From Stenotrophomonas maltophilia (lineage in GTDB: Bacteria > Pseudomonadota > Gammaproteobacteria > Xanthomonadales > Xanthomonadaceae), in NCBI RefSeq assembly GCF_023518235.1, contig NZ_CP090423.1, positions 2,232,001 through 2,296,000 of the forward strand: a stretch of DNA of 64,000 nt, given 5' to 3'. A program made the position numbers and the translations under genes. Positions 26,958-35,644 of this stretch are shown here, in pieces; the stretch's first letter is position 1; each line of letters starts with the position of its first letter. Under the pieces are notes generated by a model. The model saw only the letters and a list, made by a program, of their open reading frames with translations, did not search any database and was not told the origin of the DNA.

Positions 26958-28219
26958 TGAGCGCGCTGCTCGACTCGATGGCCCAGGCCTTCTGCGGCAG
27001 CGATGCGCGCCGCGAAGTGCTCGACGCGGCCCTGCGTGACGGCCTGCCGGCCGCCCGCAACGAAGCCTGGAAGTACACCTCGCTGCGCCAGCTGGAGCGC
27101 CGCGCATTCGCCGCCGCACCGCTGGCCGCGCCGGCACTGGATGCCGCACTGCTGGAGGACATCCCGGCGCCGCGCCTGGTGTTCGTCAACGGCCGCCTGG
27201 ATGCCGCGCTGAGCGATGTGCAGGCACTGCCGGCCGGCGTGCAGCTGCAGCCGCTGTCGGCTGCGCTGGCTGCTGGCGAGGATGCCGTGCGTTTCCTCGG
27301 TCGCCGCTACGAGCGCAGTGAGGAGATCTTCGCCCGCCTCAACGCCGCACTGGCCGATGAAGGCGTTGTACTGCGCGTGGACGAAGGCGTGCAGGTCGAA
27401 ACGCCGCTGCAACTGGTGTTCGCCAGCGTGGCTGGCGATACCGACCTGGCCTGGCACCACCGCCACCTGATCGAACTGCGTGCCGGCGCCAGCCTGGGCG
27501 TGGTCGAACACCGCTTCAGCGTGGGCGATTCGGCGCACCTGGACAACACCGTGCTGCACGCCCATGTCGCCCGCGATGCCGTGCTCAAGCATGCCCGCGT
27601 GCAGGCCGGAAGCGCGCGCCAGACCAGCTTCCTGCGTACCGACGCGGTGCTGGCACGCGATGCCCAGTACCACCGTGTCGATCTGGAACTGGGCGCCGCG
27701 CTCAGCCGCCATGAACTGAACGTGCGCCTGGAAGGCGACAACGCCCAGCTGACCGCCAATGGCGTGCTGCTCGGCACTGGCCGCCGCCACGTCGAGACCC
27801 GCCTGGGTATCGATCACATCGCCCGCGATACGAGCTGCGAACTGCTGTGGCGCGGCGTCGCCGCCAACCGCAGCCGCGTGGTGTTCCATGGTGGCATCCA
27901 GATCCGCGAAGGCGCCGACGGCACCGATGCGAACCTGTCCAACAAGAACCTGCTGCTGTCGGCAGACGCCGAGATCGATACCCAGCCGACGCTGGTGATC
28001 GACGCCGATGAAGTGAAGGCCGCCCATGGCGCCACCGTCGGCCAGCTCGATGCCAATGCGCTGTTCTACCTGCGTTCGCGTGGCCTGCCGCAGGCCCAGG
28101 CGCAGGCGCTGCTGAGCGCCGCGTTCTGCCACGAACCGCTGAAGGTGCTGCCCGACGCGCTGCGCGAGCAGCTGGCACGCCGCCTGGACAAGGCCCTGGC
28201 CGAGGCGGGTGTGGCATGA
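26957..28219 (+). CDS. sufD: Fe-S cluster assembly protein SufD
   Basis: The 420-residue protein is the SufD partner of SufB. The N-terminal helical region includes NEAWKYTSLRQLERRAF, and the beta-helical core ends in ATVGQLDANALFYLRSRGLP, characteristic of SufD. It forms the SufBC2D complex with the two preceding gene products and is needed for iron acquisition by the scaffold. It overlaps sufC by one base and sufS by four (ATGA). Confidence 0.94.
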   Translation: MSALLDSMAQAFCGSDARREVLDAALRDGLPAARNEAWKYTSLRQLERRAFAAAPLAAPALDAALLEDIPAPRLVFVNGRLDAALSDVQALPAGVQLQPLSAALAAGEDAVRFLGRRYERSEEIFARLNAALADEGVVLRVDEGVQVETPLQLVFASVAGDTDLAWHHRHLIELRAGASLGVVEHRFSVGDSAHLDNTVLHAHVARDAVLKHARVQAGSARQTSFLRTDAVLARDAQYHRVDLELGAALSRHELNVRLEGDNAQLTANGVLLGTGRRHVETRLGIDHIARDTSCELLWRGVAANRSRVVFHGGIQIREGADGTDANLSNKNLLLSADAEIDTQPTLVIDADEVKAAHGATVGQLDANALFYLRSRGLPQAQAQALLSAAFCHEPLKVLPDALREQLARRLDKALAEAGVA

Positions 28220-29472
28220 ACCTGTCCACCCCGCGCCCGATCGAAACCCCCAGCGGCGCCCCCGACTGGGACCGCGTCCGCCTCGACTTCCCGCTGCTGA
28301 TGCGCGAAGTGCACGGCAAGCCGCTGGTCTATTTCGACAATGCCAACACCGGCCAGAAGCCGGTGCAGGTGATCGGCGCGGTGGACGAGTTCTACCGCCG
28401 CTACAACGCCAACGTCAGCCGCGCGGTGCATGCGCTGGGCAGCGAAGCCACCGACGCCTACGAAGGTGCACGCAACAAGCTGGCGCGTTTCCTCAACGTG
28501 CGCCCCAGCGACCTGGTGCTGTGCAGCGGCACCACCTTCGCCATCAATCTGGTGGCGTATTCGTGGGCCCTGCCACGACTGAAGGCCGGTGACGTGATCC
28601 TGGTCTCGCGCATGGAGCACCACGCCAACATCGTGCCGTGGCAGCTGGTCGCGCAGCGCACCGGCGCCACCATCCGCGTGGCCGAGATCACCCCCGATGG
28701 CGCGCTGGACCTGGATGCGCTGCGTGCGGCGATGACCCCCGAGGTCAAGCTGCTGGCGGTCACCCATGTGTCCAATGTGCTGGGCACGGTCAACCCGGTG
28801 CGCGAGATCTGCCGTGAAGCGCGCAAGCGCGGCATCATCACCGTGGTCGATGGCTCGCAGGCAGTGCCGCACCGCAAGGTCGACGTCGCCGCGATCGGCT
28901 GCGACTTCTACGCCATCACCGGCCACAAGATGTGCGGCCCGACCGGTACCGGTGCGCTGTGGGCGCGTCGCGAGCACCTGGACGCGATGCCGCCGTTCCT
29001 CGGCGGTGGCGAGATGATCAAGGAAGTCAGCTTCGACGGCACCGTGTTCAACGATGCCCCGCACAAGTTCGAAGCCGGCACCCCGAACATCGCCGGCTTC
29101 ATCGGCCTGGGCGTGGCCGCCGACTACCTGCAGCAGCTGGGCCAGGACAACGTGGAAGCGCGCGAAGCCGAACTGCTGGCGCACTTCACCGAAGAACTGC
29201 GCCGCGTTGACGGCCTGCGCATCATCGGCGAAGCGCCGGAGAAGGCGGCGGTGGTCTCGTTCCTGATCGACGGCGCGCATGCGCACGATCTGGCCACCCT
29301 GCTCGACCTGGAAGGCGTGGCCGTGCGCTCGGGCCAGCACTGCGCGCACCCGTTGCTGCAGTACTTCGGGGTGGCGGCCACCTGCCGTGCCTCGCTGGCG
29401 TTCTACAACACCCACGCCGAGATCGAGCGCTTCATGACCGCGCTGACCAAGGTGCGCAAGCTGCTGGGCTGA
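28216..29472 (+). CDS. sufS: Cysteine desulfurase SufS
   Basis: This 418-residue pyridoxal-phosphate enzyme removes sulfur from cysteine and supplies it to the Suf scaffold. The PLP lysine lies in TGHKMCGPTGTGA, the catalytic cysteine in RSGQHCAHP, and the conserved HHANIVPWQ segment is present. The operon has no sufE or sufU immediately after it, so the sulfur acceptor must be encoded elsewhere or supplied by another protein. The gene ends 11 bp before a GGGGTC palindrome. Confidence 0.95.
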   Translation: MNLSTPRPIETPSGAPDWDRVRLDFPLLMREVHGKPLVYFDNANTGQKPVQVIGAVDEFYRRYNANVSRAVHALGSEATDAYEGARNKLARFLNVRPSDLVLCSGTTFAINLVAYSWALPRLKAGDVILVSRMEHHANIVPWQLVAQRTGATIRVAEITPDGALDLDALRAAMTPEVKLLAVTHVSNVLGTVNPVREICREARKRGIITVVDGSQAVPHRKVDVAAIGCDFYAITGHKMCGPTGTGALWARREHLDAMPPFLGGGEMIKEVSFDGTVFNDAPHKFEAGTPNIAGFIGLGVAADYLQQLGQDNVEAREAELLAHFTEELRRVDGLRIIGEAPEKAAVVSFLIDGAHAHDLATLLDLEGVAVRSGQHCAHPLLQYFGVAATCRASLAFYNTHAEIERFMTALTKVRKLLG

Positions 29473-29483
29473 GCCCGGCAGAC

Positions 29484-29524
29484 GGGGTCAGATCCCTTTT
29501 GCCCCGCGAAAGGGATCTGACCCC
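29484..29524. repeat. GGGGTC palindrome, copy 3 of 5
   Basis: Arms GGGGTCAGATCCCTTT and AAAGGGATCTGACCCC are perfect reverse complements, the best-preserved copy of this family in the window. It lies between sufS and the GNAT gene. Confidence 0.8.
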
Positions 29525-29573
29525 ACGCCGCTCCCCCATTTGCGCCCGCCCACCGCCCACCTAGAATGGGCCG

Positions 29574-30113
29574 ATGAGCACCCTGACCTTCCGCGCCGCC
29601 ACGTCGGCCGACATCCCCGCCCTGATCACCCTGGTCACCTCGGCCTACCGGGGCGACGCCAGCCGCGTTGGCTGGACCACCGAAGCCGACCTGCTGGACG
29701 GCGCCCGCATCGACGCCGAAGGCATCCAGGGCGACCTCGACCGCCCGCGCTCCACCATCCTGCTGGCCGAACGCGAGGGCCAACTGGTGGCCTGCGCCCA
29801 CGTCGCCGATGTCGACGGCAAGGGCTACTTCGGCATGTTCTCGGTCGACCCGGCCCAGCAGGGCGGCGGCGTCGGCAAGCAGCTGATGGACGCGGCCGAA
29901 GCGCACGCCGCGCGCGAGTGGAACGTGCCGGTGATGCAGATGACGGTGATCGACGTGCGCGACGAACTGATCGCCTTCTACGAACGCCGCGGCTACCGCC
30001 GCACCGGCATCAAGAAGCCGTTCCCATATGGCGATGAGCGCTTCGGCATCCCCAAGCGCGACGACCTGCGCTTCGAGATCCTGGAAAAGCCGCTGGCAGG
30101 AGCCGCTGCGTGA
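29574..30113 (+). CDS. GNAT family N-acetyltransferase
   Basis: The 179-residue protein has the GNAT fold: STLTFRAATSADIPALITLV, the acetyl-CoA loop VDPAQQGGGVGKQLMDAAE, and the C-terminal AFYERRGYRRTG. Substrate is unknown. It shares the strand of the suf operon, 102 bp after sufS, and its stop codon overlaps the start of the Rieske gene (GTGA), so these two genes are translationally coupled. An involvement in Fe-S assembly is possible from context only. Confidence 0.85.
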   Translation: MSTLTFRAATSADIPALITLVTSAYRGDASRVGWTTEADLLDGARIDAEGIQGDLDRPRSTILLAEREGQLVACAHVADVDGKGYFGMFSVDPAQQGGGVGKQLMDAAEAHAAREWNVPVMQMTVIDVRDELIAFYERRGYRRTGIKKPFPYGDERFGIPKRDDLRFEILEKPLAGAAA

Positions 30114-30442
30114 GCGATACCTGGACCTTCGTCTGTGCCCGCAACGAGCTGCTGCCGGGTGAAATGAAGAGCGTGTTCGACGAGGTGACCGGCACCCCGA
30201 TCGTGGTGTTCAACCTCGATGGCGAGCTGTACGCGCTGGAGGACCAGTGCACGCATGAAGAGTTCGAGCTGTCCTCGGGCGAGTTCAACACCACTGAGGG
30301 CAGCGTGGAGTGTGTGCTGCACGGCGCGCGCTTCGACGTGCGCGATGGCCGCGCCCTGTGCGCCCCGGCCTATACCCCGGTGCCCAAGTTCCCGGTCAAG
30401 CGCGAGCACGACGCGGTCTGGACGCGCGACGACCGCGATTGA
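30110..30442 (+). CDS. Rieske-type [2Fe-2S] ferredoxin
   Basis: This 110-residue protein is a free-standing Rieske ferredoxin, with ligand motifs EDQCTHEEF (Cys-x-His) and SVECVLHGARFD (Cys-x2-His). Similar small ferredoxins serve oxygenases, but no oxygenase gene is near and the gene follows sufBCDS. An electron donor role in cluster assembly or repair is therefore a reasonable inference. The start is the GTG at 30110, overlapping the TGA of the GNAT gene. Confidence 0.88.
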   Translation: MSDTWTFVCARNELLPGEMKSVFDEVTGTPIVVFNLDGELYALEDQCTHEEFELSSGEFNTTEGSVECVLHGARFDVRDGRALCAPAYTPVPKFPVKREHDAVWTRDDRD

Positions 30443-30452
30443 GGCCGCGCCC

Positions 30453-30487
30453 GTAGCCGTGGGCATCCACCCGTGGGGTGGATCTAC
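30453..30487. repeat. GTAG palindromic element
   Basis: The element runs from GTAGCCGTGGGCATCCACCC to GTGGATCTAC, after the Rieske gene. Confidence 0.6.
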
Positions 30488-30552
30488 AGAAATGCCGTGA
30501 GGGCCTTCCCAGGGCGCTTCGGGGCCACCCCGACGGCCCGCCACATTCCGTA

Positions 30553-30571
30553 CATGCGAATCATTATCGTT
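30553..30571. promoter_or_regulatory. Fur-box-like site upstream of the first iron receptor unit
   Basis: CATGCGAATCATTATCGTT agrees with the palindrome AATGAGAATnATTCTCATT at 14 of 18 positions. It lies 46 bp before the small gene at 30618 and would put the receptor operon under iron repression by Fur. Confidence 0.7.
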
Positions 30572-30617
30572 GATGTTATTCTACGTAACATCTTCGTAAC
30601 GACTCCGCCCCTGCGCC

Positions 30618-31022
30618 ATGGCTTCGCCCGCGCCCACCGCCACGTTGTGCCAGCTCGCCCGCCACGGGTGGCCGCTGCTCGTGGCCGGGTTGCTGACGCT
30701 GCTGCTGGGCTGGTCGGCACTGCACGAAGGACGTGGCAGCAACCCGGCCGCGCACGGCTGGCAGGCACACGCGGACGTTCTGCTGCAGGCCATGCCGCTG
30801 CCGGACTCACCGGCCGATGACTGCCCGCAGCACGCCGCGCCTGCCCCCGAGCCGCCGCTCGATGGCGAGGCCGGTACGTCCTGCACCGGCACACCGTCTC
30901 CGCGCGCCATCCTGGTCGCGCACATTCCGCTGTGGCGCTCCGACGCCCTGCGTTGGCAGCTGCACGATCCTGCGCTGCGCTTGAACCCCGGCCACGCACC
31001 GCCCGCACCGCACGCCATCTGA
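30618..31022 (+). CDS. Small membrane-anchored protein upstream of iron receptor
   Basis: The 134-residue frame has one hydrophobic segment (WPLLVAGLLTLLLGWSAL, about 18-35) and a tail with several His and Cys residues (DDCPQHAA, GTSCTGT, ALRWQLHDP). It sits between a Fur-box-like site and a TonB-dependent receptor gene. A second receptor unit downstream has the same arrangement (35098-35499), which supports it being a gene. I do not recognise the family. No ribosome binding site is seen before the ATG. Possible roles include receptor regulation or metal handling, both guesses. Confidence 0.5.
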   Translation: MASPAPTATLCQLARHGWPLLVAGLLTLLLGWSALHEGRGSNPAAHGWQAHADVLLQAMPLPDSPADDCPQHAAPAPEPPLDGEAGTSCTGTPSPRAILVAHIPLWRSDALRWQLHDPALRLNPGHAPPAPHAI

Positions 31023-31065
31023 GGCGCCCTGCGGCTGTTGCCGTGCGCCTGAAGTCGTTCACCGT

Positions 31066-31091
31066 GTAGCCGAGCATCGGCTCGGCTCTAC
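31066..31091. repeat. GTAG palindromic element inside the receptor leader
   Basis: GTAGCCGAGCATCGGCTCGG continues to CTCTAC. It lies between the small gene and the receptor start. Confidence 0.65.
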
Positions 31092-31168
31092 AGCACCCGT
31101 TTCCTGCCTGCCGCCACCCCTGCGTGCCGGCCCGCGCCCTTTCCCGATCCAAGCCACCACCCACCGCC

Positions 31169-33457
31169 ATGACCCATATCAAGACCCGCAAGTACGCCCC
31201 GCGCGTTTCCCTGCTCGCCTCGGCCACCCTGGCCGCCGGCTTCGCACCGCTGGCCGCACAGGCCGCCGACGGCGCCGCCTCCGGCGCCAACAAGGCCACC
31301 GACCTGGACAAGGTGCAGGTGCGCGGCAGCTGGTTCAATCCGTCCTCGCCGAAGTTCACCGCCGAACTGCTGGACACCCCGAAGTCGGTGTCGATCGTCT
31401 CGGAGAAGCTGATCGCCGAGACCGGCGCGACCAACCTGCAGGATGCGCTGCGCATGGTGCCGGGCATCACCTTCGGCGCCGGCGAAGGCGGCAACCCGAC
31501 CGGCGACCGCCCGTTCATCCGTGGCTTCGATTCGCAGAGCAACGTGTTCGTCGACGGCCTGCGCGACGTCGGCTCGCAGACCCGCGAAATCTTCGATCTG
31601 GAGCAGGTGGAAGTGGTCAAGGGCCCGAGCTCGGCCTACGGCGGCCGTGACTCCGGTGGTGGCAGCCTGAACCTGGTGAGCAAGACGCCGAAGCTGAAGG
31701 ACGAGACCAGCGCCAGCATGGGCATCGGCACCGACAGCTACGCCCGCGGCACCGTGGACGCCAACTACGTGCTGGGCGATGGCATCGCTGCCCGCCTGAA
31801 CCTGATGAAGCACGAGTCGGACATCGCCGGTCGTGATGCGGCCAACGTCAGCCGCTGGGGCATCGCGCCGTCGATCGCGTTCGGCCTGAACGGCCCGGCG
31901 CAGCTGATCGCCAGCCACTACCACATGCAGAGCGATGACCTGCCGGACGCGGGTGGCTTCCCGTACGGCAACCCGAACGGCGCGCCGGCCGCGAAGTGGG
32001 TCGATGGCCGCCCGATGGTGCCGGACCGCAACAACTACTACGGCCTGGTTGATCGTGACTTCCAGCGCACCCGCGCCGACATCAGCACCCTGGACGCCAG
32101 CTACGACTTCGGCGGCCACAAGCTGCGCAACATCGCGCGCCTGGGCAACACCAGCAACGATTATCTGTGGACCCAGCCGGACGACAGCCAGGGCAACCCG
32201 AACAACTACGGCACCTTGTGGCGCCGTACCAACAGCCGCGCGGTCGACGTCAAGAGCTTCGCCGACCAGCTGGGCCTGACCGGTGCCTTCCAGACCGGCG
32301 CGCTCAAGCACAGCTACAGCGCGGGTGTGGAGTACAGCGACGAGAAGATGACCCGCGGCAGCTACCTGATGACCCCGGGCACCAGCAACCCGCTGACCGG
32401 CAACAGCAAGTGCCCGACCACCGGCGCGGCCACCGGCTACAACTGCACCAGCTTCACCAACCCGAACCCGAACGATCCGTGGGCGGCCACCCACTCGGTG
32501 TACCGCAGCGACAAGGCGCTGGACGTCGAACAGCGCACCAAGACCAAGTCGGCCTACCTGTTCGACACCCTCGAGCTCAACGCACAGTGGAGCTTCAACG
32601 TCGGCCTGCGTTACGACGACTACAGCACCACCCTGACCACCCCGGTGGCGGGCAAGGCCCCGACCCGCGTGCGCAATGACAACGACTTCCTGAACTACCA
32701 GGCCGGCGTCGTGTTCAAGCCGGCGGCCAACGGCAGCATCTACCTGTCCTGGGGCACCTCCTCGACCCCGCCGGGCATGGACGGTGGCGACGGCTCGGAC
32801 GGCCTGAGCGCAGCGGTGGCCGACCTCAAGCCGCAGGACACCAAGAACCTGGAACTGGGTACCAAGTGGGACCTGCTGGACAACCGCCTGAACCTGACCG
32901 CGGCGATCTTCCACACCGTGATGAACAACGCACGCGTGACCGTGGACAACGGCACCAGCCAGAACGCGGGCAAGAAGGAGATCAACGGCTTCGAGCTGGG
33001 CTTCAACGGCCAGCTGACCGATGCCTGGAGCCTGTACGGCGGCTACACCTACCTGGACTCGGAACTGAAGGACAACGGCTTTGTGTGCGCCGTGTCGGGC
33101 CGTACCTGCCCGTCCAACGTGTACGTGCCCTCGCCGTACAACGGCAACGTGTTCCCGAACACCGCCAAGCACAGCGCCAACCTGTGGACCACCTACCGCT
33201 TCCCGATCGGCCTGACCGTCGGCGCCGGTGCGTTCTACTCGGACAAGCAGTACGGTGATGTGGCCAACACCAAGTGGATCGCCAGCTACACCCGCTTCGA
33301 CGCGATGGCCAGCTACGCGATCCAGGACAACATCAGCCTGCAGCTGAACGTACAGAACCTGACTGACAAGACCTATTTCACCAAGGCCTATGCCTCGCAC
33401 TACGCGAGCATCGCCCCGGGGCGCTCGGCCACCCTGGCACTGAACGTGAAGTTCTGA
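31169..33457 (+). CDS. TonB-dependent catecholate siderophore receptor (Fiu/PiuA type)
   Basis: The 762-residue receptor has a signal peptide ending at AAQA, a TonB-box region (LDKVQVRGSW), a plug with TPKSVSIVSEKLI and FIRGFDSQSNVFVDGLRD, and a barrel ending in TLALNVKF. The plug segments are those of the siderophore receptor family. The next two genes (a Sel1-repeat protein and a PiuC/YbiX-type hydroxylase) are the usual partners of Fiu in E. coli and PiuA in Pseudomonas, which supports a catecholate or related monomeric siderophore. The Fur-box-like site upstream fits. The ATG at 31169 starts the signal peptide; there is no strong ribosome binding site. A terminator follows. Confidence 0.88.
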   Translation: MTHIKTRKYAPRVSLLASATLAAGFAPLAAQAADGAASGANKATDLDKVQVRGSWFNPSSPKFTAELLDTPKSVSIVSEKLIAETGATNLQDALRMVPGITFGAGEGGNPTGDRPFIRGFDSQSNVFVDGLRDVGSQTREIFDLEQVEVVKGPSSAYGGRDSGGGSLNLVSKTPKLKDETSASMGIGTDSYARGTVDANYVLGDGIAARLNLMKHESDIAGRDAANVSRWGIAPSIAFGLNGPAQLIASHYHMQSDDLPDAGGFPYGNPNGAPAAKWVDGRPMVPDRNNYYGLVDRDFQRTRADISTLDASYDFGGHKLRNIARLGNTSNDYLWTQPDDSQGNPNNYGTLWRRTNSRAVDVKSFADQLGLTGAFQTGALKHSYSAGVEYSDEKMTRGSYLMTPGTSNPLTGNSKCPTTGAATGYNCTSFTNPNPNDPWAATHSVYRSDKALDVEQRTKTKSAYLFDTLELNAQWSFNVGLRYDDYSTTLTTPVAGKAPTRVRNDNDFLNYQAGVVFKPAANGSIYLSWGTSSTPPGMDGGDGSDGLSAAVADLKPQDTKNLELGTKWDLLDNRLNLTAAIFHTVMNNARVTVDNGTSQNAGKKEINGFELGFNGQLTDAWSLYGGYTYLDSELKDNGFVCAVSGRTCPSNVYVPSPYNGNVFPNTAKHSANLWTTYRFPIGLTVGAGAFYSDKQYGDVANTKWIASYTRFDAMASYAIQDNISLQLNVQNLTDKTYFTKAYASHYASIAPGRSATLALNVKF

Positions 33458-33474
33458 TCCAGCGTTGCTCCACC

Positions 33475-33504
33475 ACGGCGGCAGGATCTCCTGCCGCCGT
33501 TTTT
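33475..33504 (+). terminator. Rho-independent terminator after the Fiu-type receptor
   Basis: The stem ACGGCGGCAGG/CCTGCCGCCGT with loop ATCT is followed by a run of five T. It lies between the receptor gene and the Sel1-repeat gene, so those two may be partly uncoupled. Confidence 0.85.
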
Positions 33505-33525
33505 GTTTCCGGCGATACTCACTGC

Positions 33526-34245
33526 ATGGCCAACCGCCCCCCCATCGACAGCGACGCCCTGGCCGAGCTGCTGCAGCACGACCCGGCAGCGGCGTTCGCG
33601 CACATCCGCGATGCCGCACAGGCCGGCCAGGTCGATGCACAACTGCTGCTCGCGCAGATGCACATGGAAGGCAAAGGCACCGCGCAGGATGCCTCGGCCG
33701 CGCTGCTCTGGTACGAAACCGCCGCCAACAACGGCGCACCGATGGCGATGAACATGCTCGGCCGCTGCCATGAACTGGGCCAGGGCACCGTCGCCGACCC
33801 GACGCTGGCCGCAGTCTGGTACCGGCGCGCGGCCGACACCGGCCTGGATTGGGGCCTGTACAACCTGGCCAACCTGCTGGCCACCGGCCGCGGTGTGCCG
33901 CAGGACCGCGCGCAGGCGCTGGCGCTGTACACCCGCGCCGCGCACCTGGGTCACGCAAAATCGATGAACCTGCTGGCCCGCCATCTCGAGGACGGCCTGG
34001 AGATCGAGCGCGATCTGCAGGCCGCGCTGGACTGGTACCGGCGCGCCGCCGAGACCGGCGATTTCCGCGGCCAGGCCAACTACGCATCGATCCTGCTGCA
34101 GGCCGGCCAGGTCGACCAGGCCGTGCAATGGCTGCAGCTGGCGCTGGCCCACGGCAGCCCGGCGTTCATGGCGCACATCGTGCCGCAGCTGGCGGCGTCC
34201 CCGCATCCGCAGGTGCGCGCGCTGGTCGCGCCGTCATCCCACTGA
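33526..34245 (+). CDS. Sel1-repeat protein, associated with PiuC
   Basis: This 239-residue protein is built from Sel1-like helical repeats of about 36 residues, such as [20 protein letters not shown] and [20 protein letters not shown]. It has no signal peptide, so it is cytoplasmic. Sel1 proteins act as scaffolds. The same gene type often lies between a PiuA-type receptor and the piuC hydroxylase gene in Pseudomonas and relatives, and here it is 10 bp before that gene. Exact role unknown. Confidence 0.85.
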   Translation: MANRPPIDSDALAELLQHDPAAAFAHIRDAAQAGQVDAQLLLAQMHMEGKGTAQDASAALLWYETAANNGAPMAMNMLGRCHELGQGTVADPTLAAVWYRRAADTGLDWGLYNLANLLATGRGVPQDRAQALALYTRAAHLGHAKSMNLLARHLEDGLEIERDLQAALDWYRRAAETGDFRGQANYASILLQAGQVDQAVQWLQLALAHGSPAFMAHIVPQLAASPHPQVRALVAPSSH

Positions 34246-34255
34246 GGAGTTCCGC

Positions 34256-34933
34256 ATGCTGCTGCACATCCCCGACATCCTCAGCGCCGCGCAGGTGGCC
34301 GAGTTCCGTCGCCACCTCGACGCGGCCGACTGGACTGATGGCCGCCAAACCGTCGGCCATCTGGGCGCCCAGGCCAAGCACAACCAGCAGCTGCCGGAAG
34401 CCTCGCCGCTGCGCCGCGAGCTGGGCGAGATCATCCTGGTCGCGCTGGCCCGGCACCCGCTGTTCTTCAGCGCGGCACTGCCGCTGAAGTACCTGCCGCC
34501 ACGCTTCAACCGCTACAGCGGCGGCGGCACCTACGGCTTCCATGTCGACGGCGCGGTGATGAACCTGGGCAACGGCGAACAGCTACGCTCGGACATCTCC
34601 TGCACCCTGTTCCTGTCCGATCCGGACGAGTACGAGGGTGGCGAGCTGATCATCAGCGACACCTACGGCGAGCATGAAGTGAAGCTGCCCGCCGGCGACC
34701 TGATCGTGTACCCGTCCAGCAGCCTGCACCAGGTGCGGCCGGTCACCAAAGGCGCGCGCGTGGCCTCGTTCTTCTGGGTGCAGAGCATGATCCGCGACGA
34801 CGTGCAGCGGCGCCTGCTGTGGGAGATGGACGGCTCGATCGAGCGCCTGCGCCAGACCGGTGGCGACGCCGAGGCGGTGCTGCAGCTGACCGGCGTGTAC
34901 CACAACCTGCTGCGGCGCTGGAGCGAGGTCTGA
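34256..34933 (+). CDS. piuC: PKHD-type Fe(II)/2-oxoglutarate hydroxylase (PiuC/YbiX)
   Basis: The 225-residue protein is a 2-oxoglutarate dioxygenase of the YbiX/PiuC family. The iron ligands appear as HVDG (His-x-Asp) and the His in SSSLHQV, with the 2-oxoglutarate Arg in KGARVAS; the N-terminus [18 protein letters not shown] is typical. It has been linked to iron uptake by genome neighbourhood with Fiu/PiuA, but its substrate is unknown. The start has AGGAG 7 bp upstream. It forms an operon with the Sel1 gene. Confidence 0.92.
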   Translation: MLLHIPDILSAAQVAEFRRHLDAADWTDGRQTVGHLGAQAKHNQQLPEASPLRRELGEIILVALARHPLFFSAALPLKYLPPRFNRYSGGGTYGFHVDGAVMNLGNGEQLRSDISCTLFLSDPDEYEGGELIISDTYGEHEVKLPAGDLIVYPSSSLHQVRPVTKGARVASFFWVQSMIRDDVQRRLLWEMDGSIERLRQTGGDAEAVLQLTGVYHNLLRRWSEV

Positions 34934-34958
34934 GCTGCTTCCGACGGCCCCGCGATCT

Positions 34959-34977
34959 TTTGGCAATCATTCTCATT
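34959..34977. promoter_or_regulatory. Fur-box-like site upstream of the second receptor unit
   Basis: TTTGGCAATCATTCTCATT has a perfect right half-site (ATTCTCATT) and agrees with the consensus palindrome at 14 of 18 positions. It is 121 bp before the small gene at 35098. Confidence 0.7.
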
Positions 34978-35097
34978 TGCAACGGCTAACAGCTCTCATT
35001 ACAATCACGCCCCGTTGATGCCGGCCACTGCCGGCGACCGCCCGGGGATTCCTGCTTGCTGCGCCCGCTCCGCCCTCGCCCACTGATCCATCGCAAG

Positions 35098-35499
35098 ATG
35101 GGCACCGCCATGCGCGGTCAGCGTCCCGCGCTGGCCAGCCTGCTGGCGTGGGTGGCGATGCTGGCGTTGCTGCTGGGCACGCTGCCGCTGCTGCCGCATC
35201 CGGCCACAGCGATGACCGTGCAGGTACCGCTGGAAGAACGTGGTGGCGAAGGCCCGTTGCAGGAAGAGGCCCCGGCCAAACTGCGCCGCTGCGCCTCCAC
35301 CCCGGTGAAAGCGGCCGAGAAGGCGCCGCCGCCGCTGTTGCTGGCCAACCAGTGGCTGCGCACCGAACTTGAACTCGTACCCGCCACGCCGGCCATGCCC
35401 GGCGTGCGCCCGGACTGGCCGCTGGCCGCTCCGGACACGCCCTGGGTCGATGCGCCCGGGCGTCGCCAGCAACGCGGCCAGGCGCCGCCGCTCGCCTGA
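35098..35499 (+). CDS. Small secreted or anchored protein upstream of second iron receptor
   Basis: From ATG 35098 the frame encodes 133 residues with a signal-like segment ALASLLAWVAMLALLLGTLP and HPATAM, then a Pro-rich tail without recognisable motif. The position, a Fur-box-like site before it and a TonB receptor after it, copies the arrangement at 30553-33457, though the two small proteins are not obviously similar in sequence. ATG 35110 is an alternative start. I cannot assign a family. Confidence 0.5.
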   Translation: MGTAMRGQRPALASLLAWVAMLALLLGTLPLLPHPATAMTVQVPLEERGGEGPLQEEAPAKLRRCASTPVKAAEKAPPPLLLANQWLRTELELVPATPAMPGVRPDWPLAAPDTPWVDAPGRRQQRGQAPPLA

Positions 35500-35644
35500 T
35501 CCACGGCCCGACGTGACCGCCTGCGCGGTCGCGCCCGCACGCCGCTGCCTGCTTCATCCCTGCCGCCCCTGACCGGGCTTCCCGTGCATGCCGCGCCCTT
35601 CTCGCCCGGCATCGCACCTCTCTGCATCTTTCGAGGTAACTGCC

